Assembly: GCF_900239345.1 (NCBI RefSeq)
Contig: NZ_OESZ01000001.1
Span: 124,001-188,000 of the forward strand
DNA: 64,000 nucleotides
Direction of reading: 5' to 3'
Origin: Tenacibaculum dicentrarchi
GTDB taxonomy: Bacteria > Bacteroidota > Bacteroidia > Flavobacteriales > Flavobacteriaceae
In this document: piece by piece, positions 1-9,640 of the stretch
Layout of the letters: each line of letters starts with the position of its first letter
How positions within the stretch are numbered: position 1 is the first letter of the stretch
Position numbers and translations under genes: made by a program
The notes under the pieces: model-generated
Told to the model about the DNA's origin: nothing
Seen by the model: only the letters and a program-made list of their open reading frames with translations
Databases searched by the model: none

Positions 1-34
1 ACAGTTATACTTTATACTCTAAAACAATGATATC

Positions 35-370
35 ATGAAAAAATTTGCATATAGTTTTCCTATATTAACAGATAAAATAGAAGAATGGTTAAATTTTGCA
101 AAAGAAGTAAATACAACTAGAAAATTAGAGTTTACAGAAATGCATGAGAGAATAGGTGTTACAAAAGAAAGTTGGTATCTACAAAAGACGACGGTTGGAT
201 ATGATGTAGTAATTTATACAGAAGCAAAAGATGAGCATTTTATGAAAAATTTCAAAAATGACAATTCTGAATTTTCTGAATGGTTTAGATATAAGGTAGC
301 TGATATTCAAGAAATAAACTTAAATACCAAAATAACAATGCCAAAGCTAATTCTTGACTGGACTGATTAA
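35..370 (+). CDS. Small hypothetical protein (DUF6176-like)
   Basis: This is a 111-residue soluble protein with no signal peptide or membrane segment. The middle holds a Trp-Tyr-Leu-Gln stretch followed by a Gly-Tyr-Asp-Val-Val-Ile strand, and the C-terminal half is rich in Phe and charged residues. The pattern recalls the small dimeric alpha-beta barrel-like proteins grouped as DUF6176, but that is a memory-based guess. It starts 34 bases into the window, so its upstream context is mostly missing. An 80-base gap separates it from the exonuclease gene on the same strand. No function can be assigned. Confidence 0.6.
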   Translation: MKKFAYSFPILTDKIEEWLNFAKEVNTTRKLEFTEMHERIGVTKESWYLQKTTVGYDVVIYTEAKDEHFMKNFKNDNSEFSEWFRYKVADIQEINLNTKITMPKLILDWTD

Positions 371-449
371 TAATCATATATACCCCATATAATATACAAA
401 CAACATAAGTGTTTTAACCAAAAATAACGCTCGCTTTTAATCGAAAAAA

Positions 450-1169
450 ATGTTACATAAAATAGCCTTACAAAACATCTTATTTTTAGATATTGAAACT
501 GTTCCTGAAACTGAATTTTTTTCTGATTTATCCGAAGAAAAACAAGAACTTTACGCTTTAAAAACCGATTATAAACGAAAAGATGATGGTATTGATGCCA
601 AAGATTTTTATCACAAAGCAGGAATTTGGGCTGAATTTGGTAAAATAATTTGTATTTCCGTAGGGTATTTAACCAATAAAACTTCCGAAAACCAGCTTAG
701 AATCACCTCTTTTTCTGGGGATGATGAAGCTCGTATTTTAACTGATTTTAAAAATTTATTAGACACGCATTTTAGCCAAGATAAATATCTATTATGTGCT
801 CATAATGGAAAAGAGTTTGACTTTCCGTACATTGCTCGTCGCATGATTATAAACCGAATTGACTTGCCTAAAAAACTAAATTTATTTGGAAAAAAGCCAT
901 GGGAAATACCACATTTAGACACCTTAGAATTATGGAAGTTTGGCGATTATAAACATTATACTTCCTTAAAATTATTAACTGCTATTTTAGATATTCCTTC
1001 GCCAAAGCAAGATATTGACGGCAGTGAAGTAGCCCAAGTGTATTATCAAGAAAAAAATATGCCTCGCATTGTTGAATATTGTGAACGTGATACTGTTGCA
1101 GTAGCTCAACTTATTTTGCGTTTTTTAAATAAACCTTTACTTGAAAAATCGGATATTATAAAAGTGTAA
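450..1169 (+). CDS. Predicted 3'-5' exonuclease, DnaQ-like (PolB-type exonuclease fold)
   Basis: A 239-residue soluble protein with the three exonuclease motifs of the DEDDy class. Exo I is D14-x-E16 in FLDIETVPE, Exo II is around N119 to D124 (HNGKEFDF), and Exo III is Y210-x3-D214. These acidic residues bind two metal ions for 3'-5' hydrolysis of DNA or RNA. The family is the stand-alone exonuclease related to the proofreading domain of family B polymerases; the substrate is unknown. It has its own terminator and is convergent with uup. The ATG at 450 follows an A-rich stretch, as is usual for this phylum. Confidence 0.85.
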   Translation: MLHKIALQNILFLDIETVPETEFFSDLSEEKQELYALKTDYKRKDDGIDAKDFYHKAGIWAEFGKIICISVGYLTNKTSENQLRITSFSGDDEARILTDFKNLLDTHFSQDKYLLCAHNGKEFDFPYIARRMIINRIDLPKKLNLFGKKPWEIPHLDTLELWKFGDYKHYTSLKLLTAILDIPSPKQDIDGSEVAQVYYQEKNMPRIVEYCERDTVAVAQLILRFLNKPLLEKSDIIKV

Positions 1170-1188
1170 AGTATCTAATAAATTAACT

Positions 1189-1226
1189 AAAAACCACGTT
1201 TAAAATATTTTTAAACGTGGTTTTTT
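1189..1226. terminator. Bidirectional intrinsic terminator
   Basis: A long inverted repeat (AAAACCACGTTTAAA and its complement, short AT loop) is flanked by A-runs and T-runs. It lies between the convergent exonuclease and uup genes and can serve both. Confidence 0.85.
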
Positions 1227-1255
1227 ACTGTTTCTAAACAACTATTCTTTTAAAA

Positions 1256-3130
1256 TTATTCCCCTTCCATTTTCATTGAAAGCTCAAACCAACGTTCTTC
1301 TTTAGTTTCTAGAGTCTCTATAATTTCTTGAAGTTCTTTTGATTTATCGTTAATTTCATCTGTAGAAAATTCTACGTTCATAAACTTTGTTTCAATAACT
1401 TGTTTCTTTTTCTGAAGTTTTTCAATATCTTTTTCTAACAATCCCCATTCTCGTTTTTCATCAAAACTTAATACTGCTTTTTTAGTTGTTTTAGCGGAAG
1501 TTGCAACTACTTTTTTCACATCATTTTTTACCTCTCTAGCTTCTTTTACTTTAGAATCTTCATAAGCTCTAAAATCAGAATAATTACCAGGGAAATTATC
1601 AATAACTCCTTCGCCTCTAAATACAAATAAGTTATCTACAATTTTATCCATAAAGTAACGGTCGTGAGAAACTACCATTAAATTACCTGGATAATCTAAC
1701 AAGAAATTTTCTAATACATTTAAGGTAACAACATCTAAATCGTTGGTAGGTTCATCTAAAATTAAAAAGTTTGGGTTCTGAATTAAAATTGCACATAAAT
1801 ACAATCGCTTTTGTTCTCCACCACTCAATTTTTCTACAAAATCGTGTTGTTTTTTTCTATCAAAAAGAAAGCGTTCTAATAATTGACCTGCAGATATTTT
1901 ACGTCCTTTTGATAACGGAATATATTCTCCAAATTCTTTAACAACGTCAATTACTTTTTGCCCTGGTTTTATAACAATTCCGTTTTGGGTATAATATCCA
2001 AATTTAACGGTTTCACCAATAGTCACTTTTCCACCATCTAATTCAATTCCGCCAGTAAGCATATTTAAAAAAGATGATTTTCCTGTACCATTTTTACCGA
2101 TAATTCCGATGCGTTCACCACGTTTAAAAACATAATCGAAACCGTTTAAAATTACTTTATCATCAAAGGATTTGTGCATTTTATGAAGCTCTAAAATTTT
2201 ACTTCCTAAGCGTTCCATATTAATTTCTAACTGAACTTCGTGTTCGTTACGTCGTTTGTGTGCTTTTTCTTTGATTTCATAAAAATCATCGGTACGAGAT
2301 TTCGATTTTGTAGTACGTGCCTTTGGTTGACGACGCATCCAATCTAATTCTTTTTTGAATAAACTTTTTGCCTTCCCTAAATTAGTTGCTTCAAGGGCTA
2401 AACGTTCTTCTTTATTTTGTAAATAATACGAGTAATTTCCTTTGTATTTATATAATTTTCCGTTATCTAATTCGATAATTTCATTACACACACGTTCTAA
2501 AAAATAACGGTCGTGTGTAACCATAAATAAGGTAATTTTTTCTTTGGCGAAAAAAGCTTCTAACCATTCAATCATTTCTAAATCTAAATGATTTGTTGGC
2601 TCATCTAAAATTAATAAATCGGGTTTTTTGATTAGTACGATTGCCAATGCCAAACGCTTTTTTTGCCCTCCAGATAACTTTCCTACTTTTAATTGTAAGT
2701 TATCTAATTTTAATTTTGATAAAATTTGTGTGTATTGCGTTTCAAAATCCCACGCATTGTGCTGCTCCATTAATTCAAAAGCTTCTTGAAAAGCATCTAC
2801 ATTGTCAGGATTTTGTACCGCTTTTTCATATTGTTTAATTACTGATAAAACTTTATTATCGGTTGAAAAAATAGTTTCTTCAATAGTAAAATCAGGGTTT
2901 AAATTATCGGCTTGAGATAAATAAGCAATGTCAATATCTTTTCGGCTAACAACTTGTCCAGTATCAGCGGTGTCAACTCCTGCTACAATATTTAAAATAG
3001 ACGTTTTACCGCTACCATTTTTAGCAACAAAAGCTATTTTTTGATCTTTATTAATTCCGAAAGAAATGTCTTCAAATAACACTTTTTCTCCATATGCTTT
3101 TGCAATGCCTTCAACTGATAGGTAATTCAT
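1256..3130 (-). CDS. uup: ABC-F family ATPase Uup
   Basis: A soluble twin-ATPase with no membrane segments. The first nucleotide-binding domain has Walker A (AKNGSGKTS, residues 36-44), an LSGGQKKR signature and a LILDEPTNHLD Walker B. The second has GKNGTGKSS, LSGGEQKR and LILDEPTNDLD. The inter-domain linker WMRRQPKARTTKSKSR and a Lys/Glu-rich coiled-coil C-terminal domain starting with LSFDEKREWGLLE are typical of Uup, the ABC-F protein linked to ribosome-associated and DNA transactions. I place the start at the ATG of MNYLSVEG. A nine-codon upstream extension is open but does not fit the family and would run toward the terminator of the preceding gene. Confidence 0.93.
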   Translation of the reverse strand: MNYLSVEGIAKAYGEKVLFEDISFGINKDQKIAFVAKNGSGKTSILNIVAGVDTADTGQVVSRKDIDIAYLSQADNLNPDFTIEETIFSTDNKVLSVIKQYEKAVQNPDNVDAFQEAFELMEQHNAWDFETQYTQILSKLKLDNLQLKVGKLSGGQKKRLALAIVLIKKPDLLILDEPTNHLDLEMIEWLEAFFAKEKITLFMVTHDRYFLERVCNEIIELDNGKLYKYKGNYSYYLQNKEERLALEATNLGKAKSLFKKELDWMRRQPKARTTKSKSRTDDFYEIKEKAHKRRNEHEVQLEINMERLGSKILELHKMHKSFDDKVILNGFDYVFKRGERIGIIGKNGTGKSSFLNMLTGGIELDGGKVTIGETVKFGYYTQNGIVIKPGQKVIDVVKEFGEYIPLSKGRKISAGQLLERFLFDRKKQHDFVEKLSGGEQKRLYLCAILIQNPNFLILDEPTNDLDVVTLNVLENFLLDYPGNLMVVSHDRYFMDKIVDNLFVFRGEGVIDNFPGNYSDFRAYEDSKVKEAREVKNDVKKVVATSAKTTKKAVLSFDEKREWGLLEKDIEKLQKKKQVIETKFMNVEFSTDEINDKSKELQEIIETLETKEERWFELSMKMEGE

Positions 3131-3160
3131 ATTGTATATTTTAATGCAAAGAAACAAAAA

Positions 3161-3180
3161 ACCCGAGCAAATGCTCGGGT
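3161..3180 (-). terminator. Intrinsic terminator of the M4 protease gene
   Basis: A perfect GC-rich hairpin (ACCCGAGCA and its complement) is followed on the minus strand by a run of six T. It lies between the M4 stop and the uup start, so uup needs its own promoter, which I could not place. Confidence 0.85.
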
Positions 3181-3206
3181 TTTATTTATTTAATAAGAAA
3201 GGCTTC

Positions 3207-6200
3207 TTATTTTTTCAATAATTTTGTTGTTAGTACTTTTTGCCCATCATAAACTTCTAAAATATACATTCCTGAACTAAGGTTTGTAACATTTAATTTA
3301 GCAGTATTTAAACGACCTTTTTGCACAATACTTCCTGTTATATTTATAATTTTATAGCTAGTATTTTTTGCTTTTGAAGCTAAATTTACATTTACAAAAT
3401 TTACTGATGGATTTGGATATATCGATAAGTTTGATGCTTCTTGAGTTTTAATATTTTCTCCTGAAACACTCATTGTTGCTACTGTATTTATAACTGATGT
3501 AGCAATTATATTAACGGTATAATCTTCTACTTCTCCATCTCTAAAAGTTCCACATGAAGTTGATGCTGAATTATATTTCATTGAAACACGCATTCTTGTT
3601 TTTCCTAATTTAGCATTTTCAGGAATTACAATATTTGCAACTCTGTTTGTTGCACTAGATGAATTTCCCGTTGTAACTTGTTCGCCTGCATCTGAAAAAT
3701 CACCATCTTTATTGTAATCAATCCAAACAGTAAAATATTCGTTGTATGTACTAGTTGCAAAACCTGCACTTAATACTAATTGATTTGTAGTTCCTTGTAC
3801 AACTGTTGCTACTTTTGATGTAAAATCGCCATATCCACTATTTGCACCTGTTGTATTAGTCATACCTCCAAATGCAACATAATCAATCCATTCATAACTA
3901 ACTTTTGTTCCTTTTGATTCACAATAAGAAACTGGAATAGCCAATGTAGTTACATTTAAGATAGCACTTGATACCGATATATTTGCTTCTTCATCTGTTG
4001 CTTTTACTGAAAAAGCATAGTTTGTTTCTGAAGTTAAACCTGTAATAGTTGCTGTTGTTGTATTAGTAGAAGCAACTTTTGTTGCTCCCTGATATACATC
4101 ATAACCTGTTACCGCTACATTATCTGTAGCTGCTGTCCAATTTAAAATTAAGCTTGTTTGTGTTATATTTGATGCTAATAAATTACTTGGTGCTGTTGGA
4201 GCAGTAGTATCTGATTGAGATGATTCTATTACAACTGTATAATCTTCAACTTCTCCATATTGAATATTTGTTTCACAAGCTGTTGGCGTTGCATTGTATT
4301 TTAACACAACACGCATTCTTGTAGCTCCGTTTAAAGCTGATTCTGGTATAGTAAAAGTTCCGTTAATAGGTGTTGTTTTAGATTTTGCTTTTGTAAAAAC
4401 AGTTTCTCCTGCATCATCAAAATCTCCATCTTTATTATAATCTATCCAAACACCATATCCTTCAGTATAGACTGTTCCATTCCATTTAGGAGTAATAGTA
4501 ATTGTATTTGATTCACCTTTAATTAAACTAGTCGAAATTGATGTATAATCAGAATATCCATTTCCACCAGTAGAACTATTATTAATTGTTCCTAAAACAA
4601 CTTTCTGAATATACTCATCACTAGCATTATTTGCTTTTGATACACAGTAATTTAATGGGATTTCTCCTGTTGTTGTAATTAATTTACTTGTGATTGTACC
4701 ACTTTCTCCCGACACACAATTTGCGGCTACACTACAGTTGTAAATTGTACCTGAAACTAACCCTGTAATTACTTTTGAAGTATCAGTTACTACACTTGTT
4801 ATTTCATTTATTGTCACTGTATAAGATACTGCTTCTGAAACAGCAGACCATGTTACAGTAAATCCATTATCATTAATATTAGTGGCATTAAGATTAGATG
4901 GAGCTACTAAGTCACAATCTTCAACATAAGCTTGCCCTACTCCTACTGCATGCCATGCGTTTGTTACCGATTGTACTTCGATACTATTTGCACCGTATAA
5001 ATCTTCGGCAGCTGTTATAGAGCCTACTCTTGCATCTTCAAATGTTGAATTTGCTGATAAATAATTTGCTTCTAAACGATATGATATTTTGGCTGATTTT
5101 TCCATACCAATAGCATCTACATTAAACACATTATTTATATCATTTGTTCCTGAACCACCTACTGTTAGTAAGTAAAACCAATAGTTTAAGACTCCTGAAT
5201 TTGTATGTACTCCACAATAATCATTCGATCTTCTTGGTGTACCACAGTTAGGTTCTTTCCAATTTACTCCACCATAAGTATCAGGTTGATTTCTTTCATT
5301 AGGATTACTCATAGAACGCAGAGCTGAAGAGCCGTTACGTCTATCTATTTCATCTCCAATTAACCAAATTGAAGCATCAGGTGCTAAATCATTTCCGTTT
5401 CCTTTTGCAAAGTGTTCTACAGCTGCTCCCCAAATATCAGAAAAACCTTCATTCATTGCTCCTGACTCTCTTTGATACGCTAAATTTGCTGTGTTAGAGC
5501 AAACAGCATGCCCTATTTCATGTGCTGCAACATCTATTGAAGTTAAGGCATCAAAATAACCATTTCCTTCATTTCCATTTGATGAGCCATCTCCATAAGT
5601 CATTACTGATCCATTCCAAAAAGCATTATCATAACCAGTACCTCCAGCTACATTATCATAATGTACGTAACTATTAATTGCAGCTCCTGAGCCATTATAA
5701 CTATTTCGGCTATGTTTATTTTGAAAATAATCATAAGTCATTTCAGCACCCCAGTGTGCATCTAAAGCAGCATTATCTTTTGCTGAATTATTAAATTCGG
5801 CTGCAGTCCAATTATTATCTGAATCTGTAAAATCTGTTGTAGAATAACTAGGTTGCGCTCCACTATTATAAGTATTAATACCTCCACCTCTAGTATTATC
5901 TCTTAAAACATAACTATTACCAACCAACCTTGTAATTATCGATTTTGTACCGCTATATCTAGTATCTGCATTACCAGTTGCTAATGTTGCTGTCAATTTT
6001 TCAGCCAAAGCATTAACAGCACCTAAATTTTTTGAAGAATGTGCATGTTCGCCTAAATGTTTAATTGTAGCATTAAAAAATAATGCTTCACCTGTATGTG
6101 CATCTATATATAAATCACCTCTACTTAAAGGTTTTGTTGTATAGATATCAAATTTATAAGCTAATCTTGCTGATTTTGTTCCTATAACTTCTCTTGGAAG

Positions 6201-6686
6201 AATTAATAATTCTCCTGTTGGTTTTTTATAATTTCCTAAATTTTTTGCTTCTTTTGGTTGTTCCCAAAGATATTTTTGAGCTCCAGTATGAGCAATTGCT
6301 TTTTTAAAAGCAGCTTCTTTAGATAATTTTGGTCTAATATTTACTTTTCCTACATCATATAACTCACCATCCATAGTTCTTAATGTACTATTTTTCGCAT
6401 GTGCTGTGTAAGTTCCGAATTCAACTTTTACGCCTTTAAATTTTTGTTGAAATTTTTCATGAATAAACCCTAAATTATCAACTTCTGATTTAATTTTTTG
6501 TAAGTTATCATTAGATGTTAATTTTAATTTTGACCTAATTAAATCGGGTGCCTTTTGTAAAGGCATTTTTGAAGATTTTTCGAGTTTAATTTGTTTTAAT
6601 TCTCTACTTTCTTGAGCTGTCATAGATGTTAATCCTGCCAATAAAAAGGAAGATAAAAACATCGTTTTTAAATAATTTTGATTCAT
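3207..6686 (-). CDS. Secreted M4 (thermolysin-like) metalloprotease with GEVED/FN3 modules and T9SS sorting domain
   Basis: A 1159-residue exported protein: signal peptide (1-24), FTP/PepSY-type propeptide (about 30-215), M4 catalytic domain (about 230-590), fibronectin III (595-675), GEVED (680-820), fibronectin III (828-915), GEVED (920-1060) and a type A T9SS sorting domain (about 1085-1159, starting YPNPSVNFVNV and ending TTKLLKK). Zinc ligands H389 and H393, catalytic E390 (HEIGH), third ligand E413 (GAMNEGFSD) and the H494 region are intact, so it should be active outside the cell as an endopeptidase. It sits next to an M43 protease with the same accessory domains. The last roughly 60 codons of the two genes are nearly identical in DNA. 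Confidence 0.95.
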   Translation of the reverse strand: MNQNYLKTMFLSSFLLAGLTSMTAQESRELKQIKLEKSSKMPLQKAPDLIRSKLKLTSNDNLQKIKSEVDNLGFIHEKFQQKFKGVKVEFGTYTAHAKNSTLRTMDGELYDVGKVNIRPKLSKEAAFKKAIAHTGAQKYLWEQPKEAKNLGNYKKPTGELLILPREVIGTKSARLAYKFDIYTTKPLSRGDLYIDAHTGEALFFNATIKHLGEHAHSSKNLGAVNALAEKLTATLATGNADTRYSGTKSIITRLVGNSYVLRDNTRGGGINTYNSGAQPSYSTTDFTDSDNNWTAAEFNNSAKDNAALDAHWGAEMTYDYFQNKHSRNSYNGSGAAINSYVHYDNVAGGTGYDNAFWNGSVMTYGDGSSNGNEGNGYFDALTSIDVAAHEIGHAVCSNTANLAYQRESGAMNEGFSDIWGAAVEHFAKGNGNDLAPDASIWLIGDEIDRRNGSSALRSMSNPNERNQPDTYGGVNWKEPNCGTPRRSNDYCGVHTNSGVLNYWFYLLTVGGSGTNDINNVFNVDAIGMEKSAKISYRLEANYLSANSTFEDARVGSITAAEDLYGANSIEVQSVTNAWHAVGVGQAYVEDCDLVAPSNLNATNINDNGFTVTWSAVSEAVSYTVTINEITSVVTDTSKVITGLVSGTIYNCSVAANCVSGESGTITSKLITTTGEIPLNYCVSKANNASDEYIQKVVLGTINNSSTGGNGYSDYTSISTSLIKGESNTITITPKWNGTVYTEGYGVWIDYNKDGDFDDAGETVFTKAKSKTTPINGTFTIPESALNGATRMRVVLKYNATPTACETNIQYGEVEDYTVVIESSQSDTTAPTAPSNLLASNITQTSLILNWTAATDNVAVTGYDVYQGATKVASTNTTTATITGLTSETNYAFSVKATDEEANISVSSAILNVTTLAIPVSYCESKGTKVSYEWIDYVAFGGMTNTTGANSGYGDFTSKVATVVQGTTNQLVLSAGFATSTYNEYFTVWIDYNKDGDFSDAGEQVTTGNSSSATNRVANIVIPENAKLGKTRMRVSMKYNSASTSCGTFRDGEVEDYTVNIIATSVINTVATMSVSGENIKTQEASNLSIYPNPSVNFVNVNLASKAKNTSYKIINITGSIVQKGRLNTAKLNVTNLSSGMYILEVYDGQKVLTTKLLKK

Positions 6687-6761
6687 TTTTTTGAAGAGTT
6701 TAAATGAGTTATTCTAAGTAATATTTCTACCAAACATGATAAAATAACATTACCTACATAA

Positions 6762-6792
6762 CAAATGTATCTAAAAAATAATAGATTATCAA
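6762..6792 (-). promoter_or_regulatory. Bacteroidota-type promoter of the M4 protease gene
   Basis: On the minus strand a TTG (-33) is followed after 20 bp by TACATTTG, a perfect TAnnTTTG -7 box. The predicted leader is about 70 nt and ends in AAACTCTTCAA near the ATG. Confidence 0.65.
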
Positions 6793-6834
6793 TAAAAAAG
6801 ACTTAATTAAATGAATTTAATAAAAAAAACAAAA

Positions 6835-6875
6835 AACCCCTTTAAAACAATTAAATTATTGTATTTAAAGGGGTT
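6835..6875 (-). terminator. Intrinsic terminator of the M43 protease gene
   Basis: Arms AACCCCTTTAAA and TTTAAAGGGGTT close on an AT loop and are followed by a T-run on the minus strand. The site lies between the M43 stop and the M4 promoter. Confidence 0.8.
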
Positions 6876-6896
6876 ATAAAAAAACTTATAGATTTG

Positions 6897-9335
6897 TTAT
6901 TTTTTTAATAATTTTGTTGTTAGTACTTTTTGCCCATCATAAACTTCTAAAATATACATTCCTGAACTAAGGTTTGTAACATTTAATTTAGTATTATTTA
7001 AACGACCTTTTTGCACAATACTTCCTGTTATATTTATAATTTTATAGCTAATGTTTTTTGCTTTTGAAGCTAAATTGACATGTATGAAATTTACTGCAGG
7101 GTTTGGATATACTTGCAATGCTGTACTTGGTTCATTTACTAATCTATTACCACTTAGTAAAGCTTCTTTTGTAGTTGTAGCTGTTATATTTACTGTATAA
7201 TCTTCAACTTCACCATCTTTAAATGTTTCACAAGCAGTTTGACTCGAATTATACTTCATTGAAACACGCATTCTTGTTTGCCCTAAAAGTGCTGAAGCAG
7301 GAACTTCAAATGTAGATGTTAAATATTTATCACTTGATGATGAACCTTTTACTACTTTTTCTGAAGTATCAAATATTCCGTTTTGATTAAAATCTATCCA
7401 GACAGCCCAATGTTCTGTATATGCCGTATTTTTAAAACCTGCACTTAGAGTTATTTCGTTTGAACTTCCTTGTCCTAAAGTAGCTATTTTTGAAGTAAAA
7501 TCAGCATACCCTCCATTACTAGCAGATGTATTTGCCATTCCTCCTAAAGAAACAGCATCAATCCATTCATAAGATGAATTAGTTCCTTTTGATTCACAAT
7601 AAACAAGTTGATTTGCTAGCGTTGTTACATTTATTACATTGCTTGCTTCTGATTCATTTGCTACTGCATCAATTGCTTTTACTGAAAAAGTATAGCTTGT
7701 TGCTGGACTTAAACCAGTAATATCAGTGCTTGTATTTATAGTTGTTCCTAATTTAGTAGCTCCTTGATATACATTATATCCTGTTACTGCTACGTTATCT
7801 GTAGCTGCTGACCAATTTAAAGTTACACTTGTTTTATCAACATTTGACACCGCTAAATTTGCTGGTACTGTTGGAGCTGTTGTATCGGCGTTATCTTCTC
7901 CAATAACAACGGTATAATCTTCTACTTCTCCGTATTTAATACTTGTTTCACATGCTTTTGGTGTCTTATTATATTTTAAAACAACACGCATTCTTGTAGC
8001 GCCATTTATTGCTGATGAAGGTACTGTAAAAGTTCCTGTTACTGTTGTTTCTTTTGATGGTGCTTTTGTAAAAACATTTTCTCCTGCATCGTCAAAATCT
8101 CCATCTTTATTATAATCTATCCAAACACCATATCCTTCCTTATAAACTGTACCTGACCATTTTGGTGTAATAGTAATTATATTTGATTCACCTTTTGTTA
8201 AATCAGTTGAAATTGAAGTATAATCAGTATAACCAGTATCAAGTGTTGAAGTATTATTAATTGCTCCTAACGTTACTTTTTGAATAGATTCATCAGTTAT
8301 GTTTTTTCCTTTTGATACACAATAAGAAACAGGAACAACCACTACTTCTCCAAATTTATCAGAAGTAGCCAAGGCATGTCTAGCACCTCCTTTAACCAAG
8401 TATGTATGCATTCTATTTCTTTGACCTAAAGTAAATAAATTCATACAAGAATCATCTGAATAATCCATATAGTTTTCTATCATATCTTCAGAACCGCATG
8501 ATACATGATTTACTTTACATCCATAATTTTTATCATCTGACTCTGGTGTATCTGCTACAAAATCATCAACACCACAAGCTCCATCACCCCAAATATGACG
8601 TAAACCAAAATAATGCCCTACTTCATGAGTTGTTGTTCTACCTCCATCAAATGGAGCTGAAGCAGTACCTGATGTACCAAAGTATTGATCTGCCATTACA
8701 ACACCATCTGTAGTTGCATCAGTATCCCAAGGAAACTGTGCATATCCTAATATAGTATCGCCATTTGGTTTTTCGATATTATCAACAACCCACATATTTA
8801 AATATAGTGCAGTATCCCAAGGATTAACACCTCCATCTTTAGCTCTTTTCATATTATCTAAACCTGATAACCATGTAGAGGTAGCAACTCTTGTTCGAGT
8901 AATACCAGTAGTAACATTACCACTAGGATCAATAGTTGCTAATTTAAATTCAATCTGAGTATCAGCTGCTTGAGCCCATTTATCAGTTCTATCTGCATTT
9001 GTTCTACGAAAATCGGCATTTAAAACATCTAATTGTGATTGAATTTGTTCTAAACTGATATTATTTGTAGCATTCGTGTGTAATATATGTACAACTACTG
9101 GAATTTGATAAATACCATCATCAGAAATTCTAGAAGAATGTTTAGATAAATTACTTATTCTTGCCTGAGTAAACGATTCTATTTTATTCATCCTAGTAAG
9201 AATTTCAGGATTTTTTGCCATTTTATCTTTTAAAAATTCGGCAGCATCACAAGTACGTTTTATTACTTGTTTTTTTTGAGCAAAAGATACACTTGCTACT
9301 AATAAGTACATAAGTACTAGGGTAATTTTTTTCAT
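6897..9335 (-). CDS. Secreted M43 (pappalysin-like) metalloprotease with GEVED/FN3 modules and T9SS sorting domain
   Basis: An 812-residue exported metzincin: signal peptide (1-19), prodomain, M43 catalytic domain (about 75-318), GEVED (about 337-480), fibronectin III (490-575), GEVED (580-725) and a T9SS type A sorting domain (738-812). The extended zinc motif HEVGHYFGLRH (H237, E238, H241, H247) and a downstream Met-turn (MDYS, M290) are present, so it should be catalytic. A Cys-containing loop follows the zinc site, as in M43B enzymes. The accessory and sorting domains match those of the neighbouring M4 protease closely, which points to module duplication or recombination between the two genes. 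Transcription is probably separate, because a terminator and promoter lie between them. Confidence 0.95.
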   Translation of the reverse strand: MKKITLVLMYLLVASVSFAQKKQVIKRTCDAAEFLKDKMAKNPEILTRMNKIESFTQARISNLSKHSSRISDDGIYQIPVVVHILHTNATNNISLEQIQSQLDVLNADFRRTNADRTDKWAQAADTQIEFKLATIDPSGNVTTGITRTRVATSTWLSGLDNMKRAKDGGVNPWDTALYLNMWVVDNIEKPNGDTILGYAQFPWDTDATTDGVVMADQYFGTSGTASAPFDGGRTTTHEVGHYFGLRHIWGDGACGVDDFVADTPESDDKNYGCKVNHVSCGSEDMIENYMDYSDDSCMNLFTLGQRNRMHTYLVKGGARHALATSDKFGEVVVVPVSYCVSKGKNITDESIQKVTLGAINNTSTLDTGYTDYTSISTDLTKGESNIITITPKWSGTVYKEGYGVWIDYNKDGDFDDAGENVFTKAPSKETTVTGTFTVPSSAINGATRMRVVLKYNKTPKACETSIKYGEVEDYTVVIGEDNADTTAPTVPANLAVSNVDKTSVTLNWSAATDNVAVTGYNVYQGATKLGTTINTSTDITGLSPATSYTFSVKAIDAVANESEASNVINVTTLANQLVYCESKGTNSSYEWIDAVSLGGMANTSASNGGYADFTSKIATLGQGSSNEITLSAGFKNTAYTEHWAVWIDFNQNGIFDTSEKVVKGSSSSDKYLTSTFEVPASALLGQTRMRVSMKYNSSQTACETFKDGEVEDYTVNITATTTKEALLSGNRLVNEPSTALQVYPNPAVNFIHVNLASKAKNISYKIINITGSIVQKGRLNNTKLNVTNLSSGMYILEVYDGQKVLTTKLLKK

Positions 9336-9640
9336 TATTGAAGAGTTTTAAAAAATTAATTTATGAATTAAAAAATAACTATTTAACGTATTATATTTTT
9401 GATAAAAAAACAATAAAAAGCTACTATTCAAGTAGCAAATATATAAAAAAATAGACTATACCATGATTTTAATTCAAAAAAAACAATAATTCATTAAACA
9501 AAACACATAAAAAATACTTTAAATATATAGAAATAATGGATTCTTCATTTACAAGGCTACATTAAACAATTTGAATTATGACTACGTTTTAAAAAAGAAA
9601 TTGAAAAATATTAATCGTATTTTTATTAAAATTTTACAAA
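9336..9640. other. Divergent intergenic region (305 bp)
   Basis: This AT-rich spacer lies between the M43 gene (minus) and the ABC ATPase gene (plus). It contains a TATATTTG -7 box for the M43 gene and an adjoining hairpin, listed separately. I found no convincing promoter for the ABC gene and no small gene. Confidence 0.6.
9420..9443 (-). promoter_or_regulatory. -7 box and 5'-terminal hairpin of the M43 protease gene
   Basis: TATATTTG (9436-9443, minus strand) matches the -7 consensus. No TTG is seen at the right distance. It runs straight into the inverted repeat GCTACT-ATTCA-AGTAGC (9420-9436), so the mRNA would begin in or near a 6-bp hairpin, about 95 nt before the ATG. Confidence 0.4.

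Noticed and set aside
3480-5000. Repeated GEVED/FN3 segments as a possible tandem DNA repeat or array
   Set aside because: The repetition is at protein-domain level, with diverged DNA; there is no regular spacer-repeat structure.
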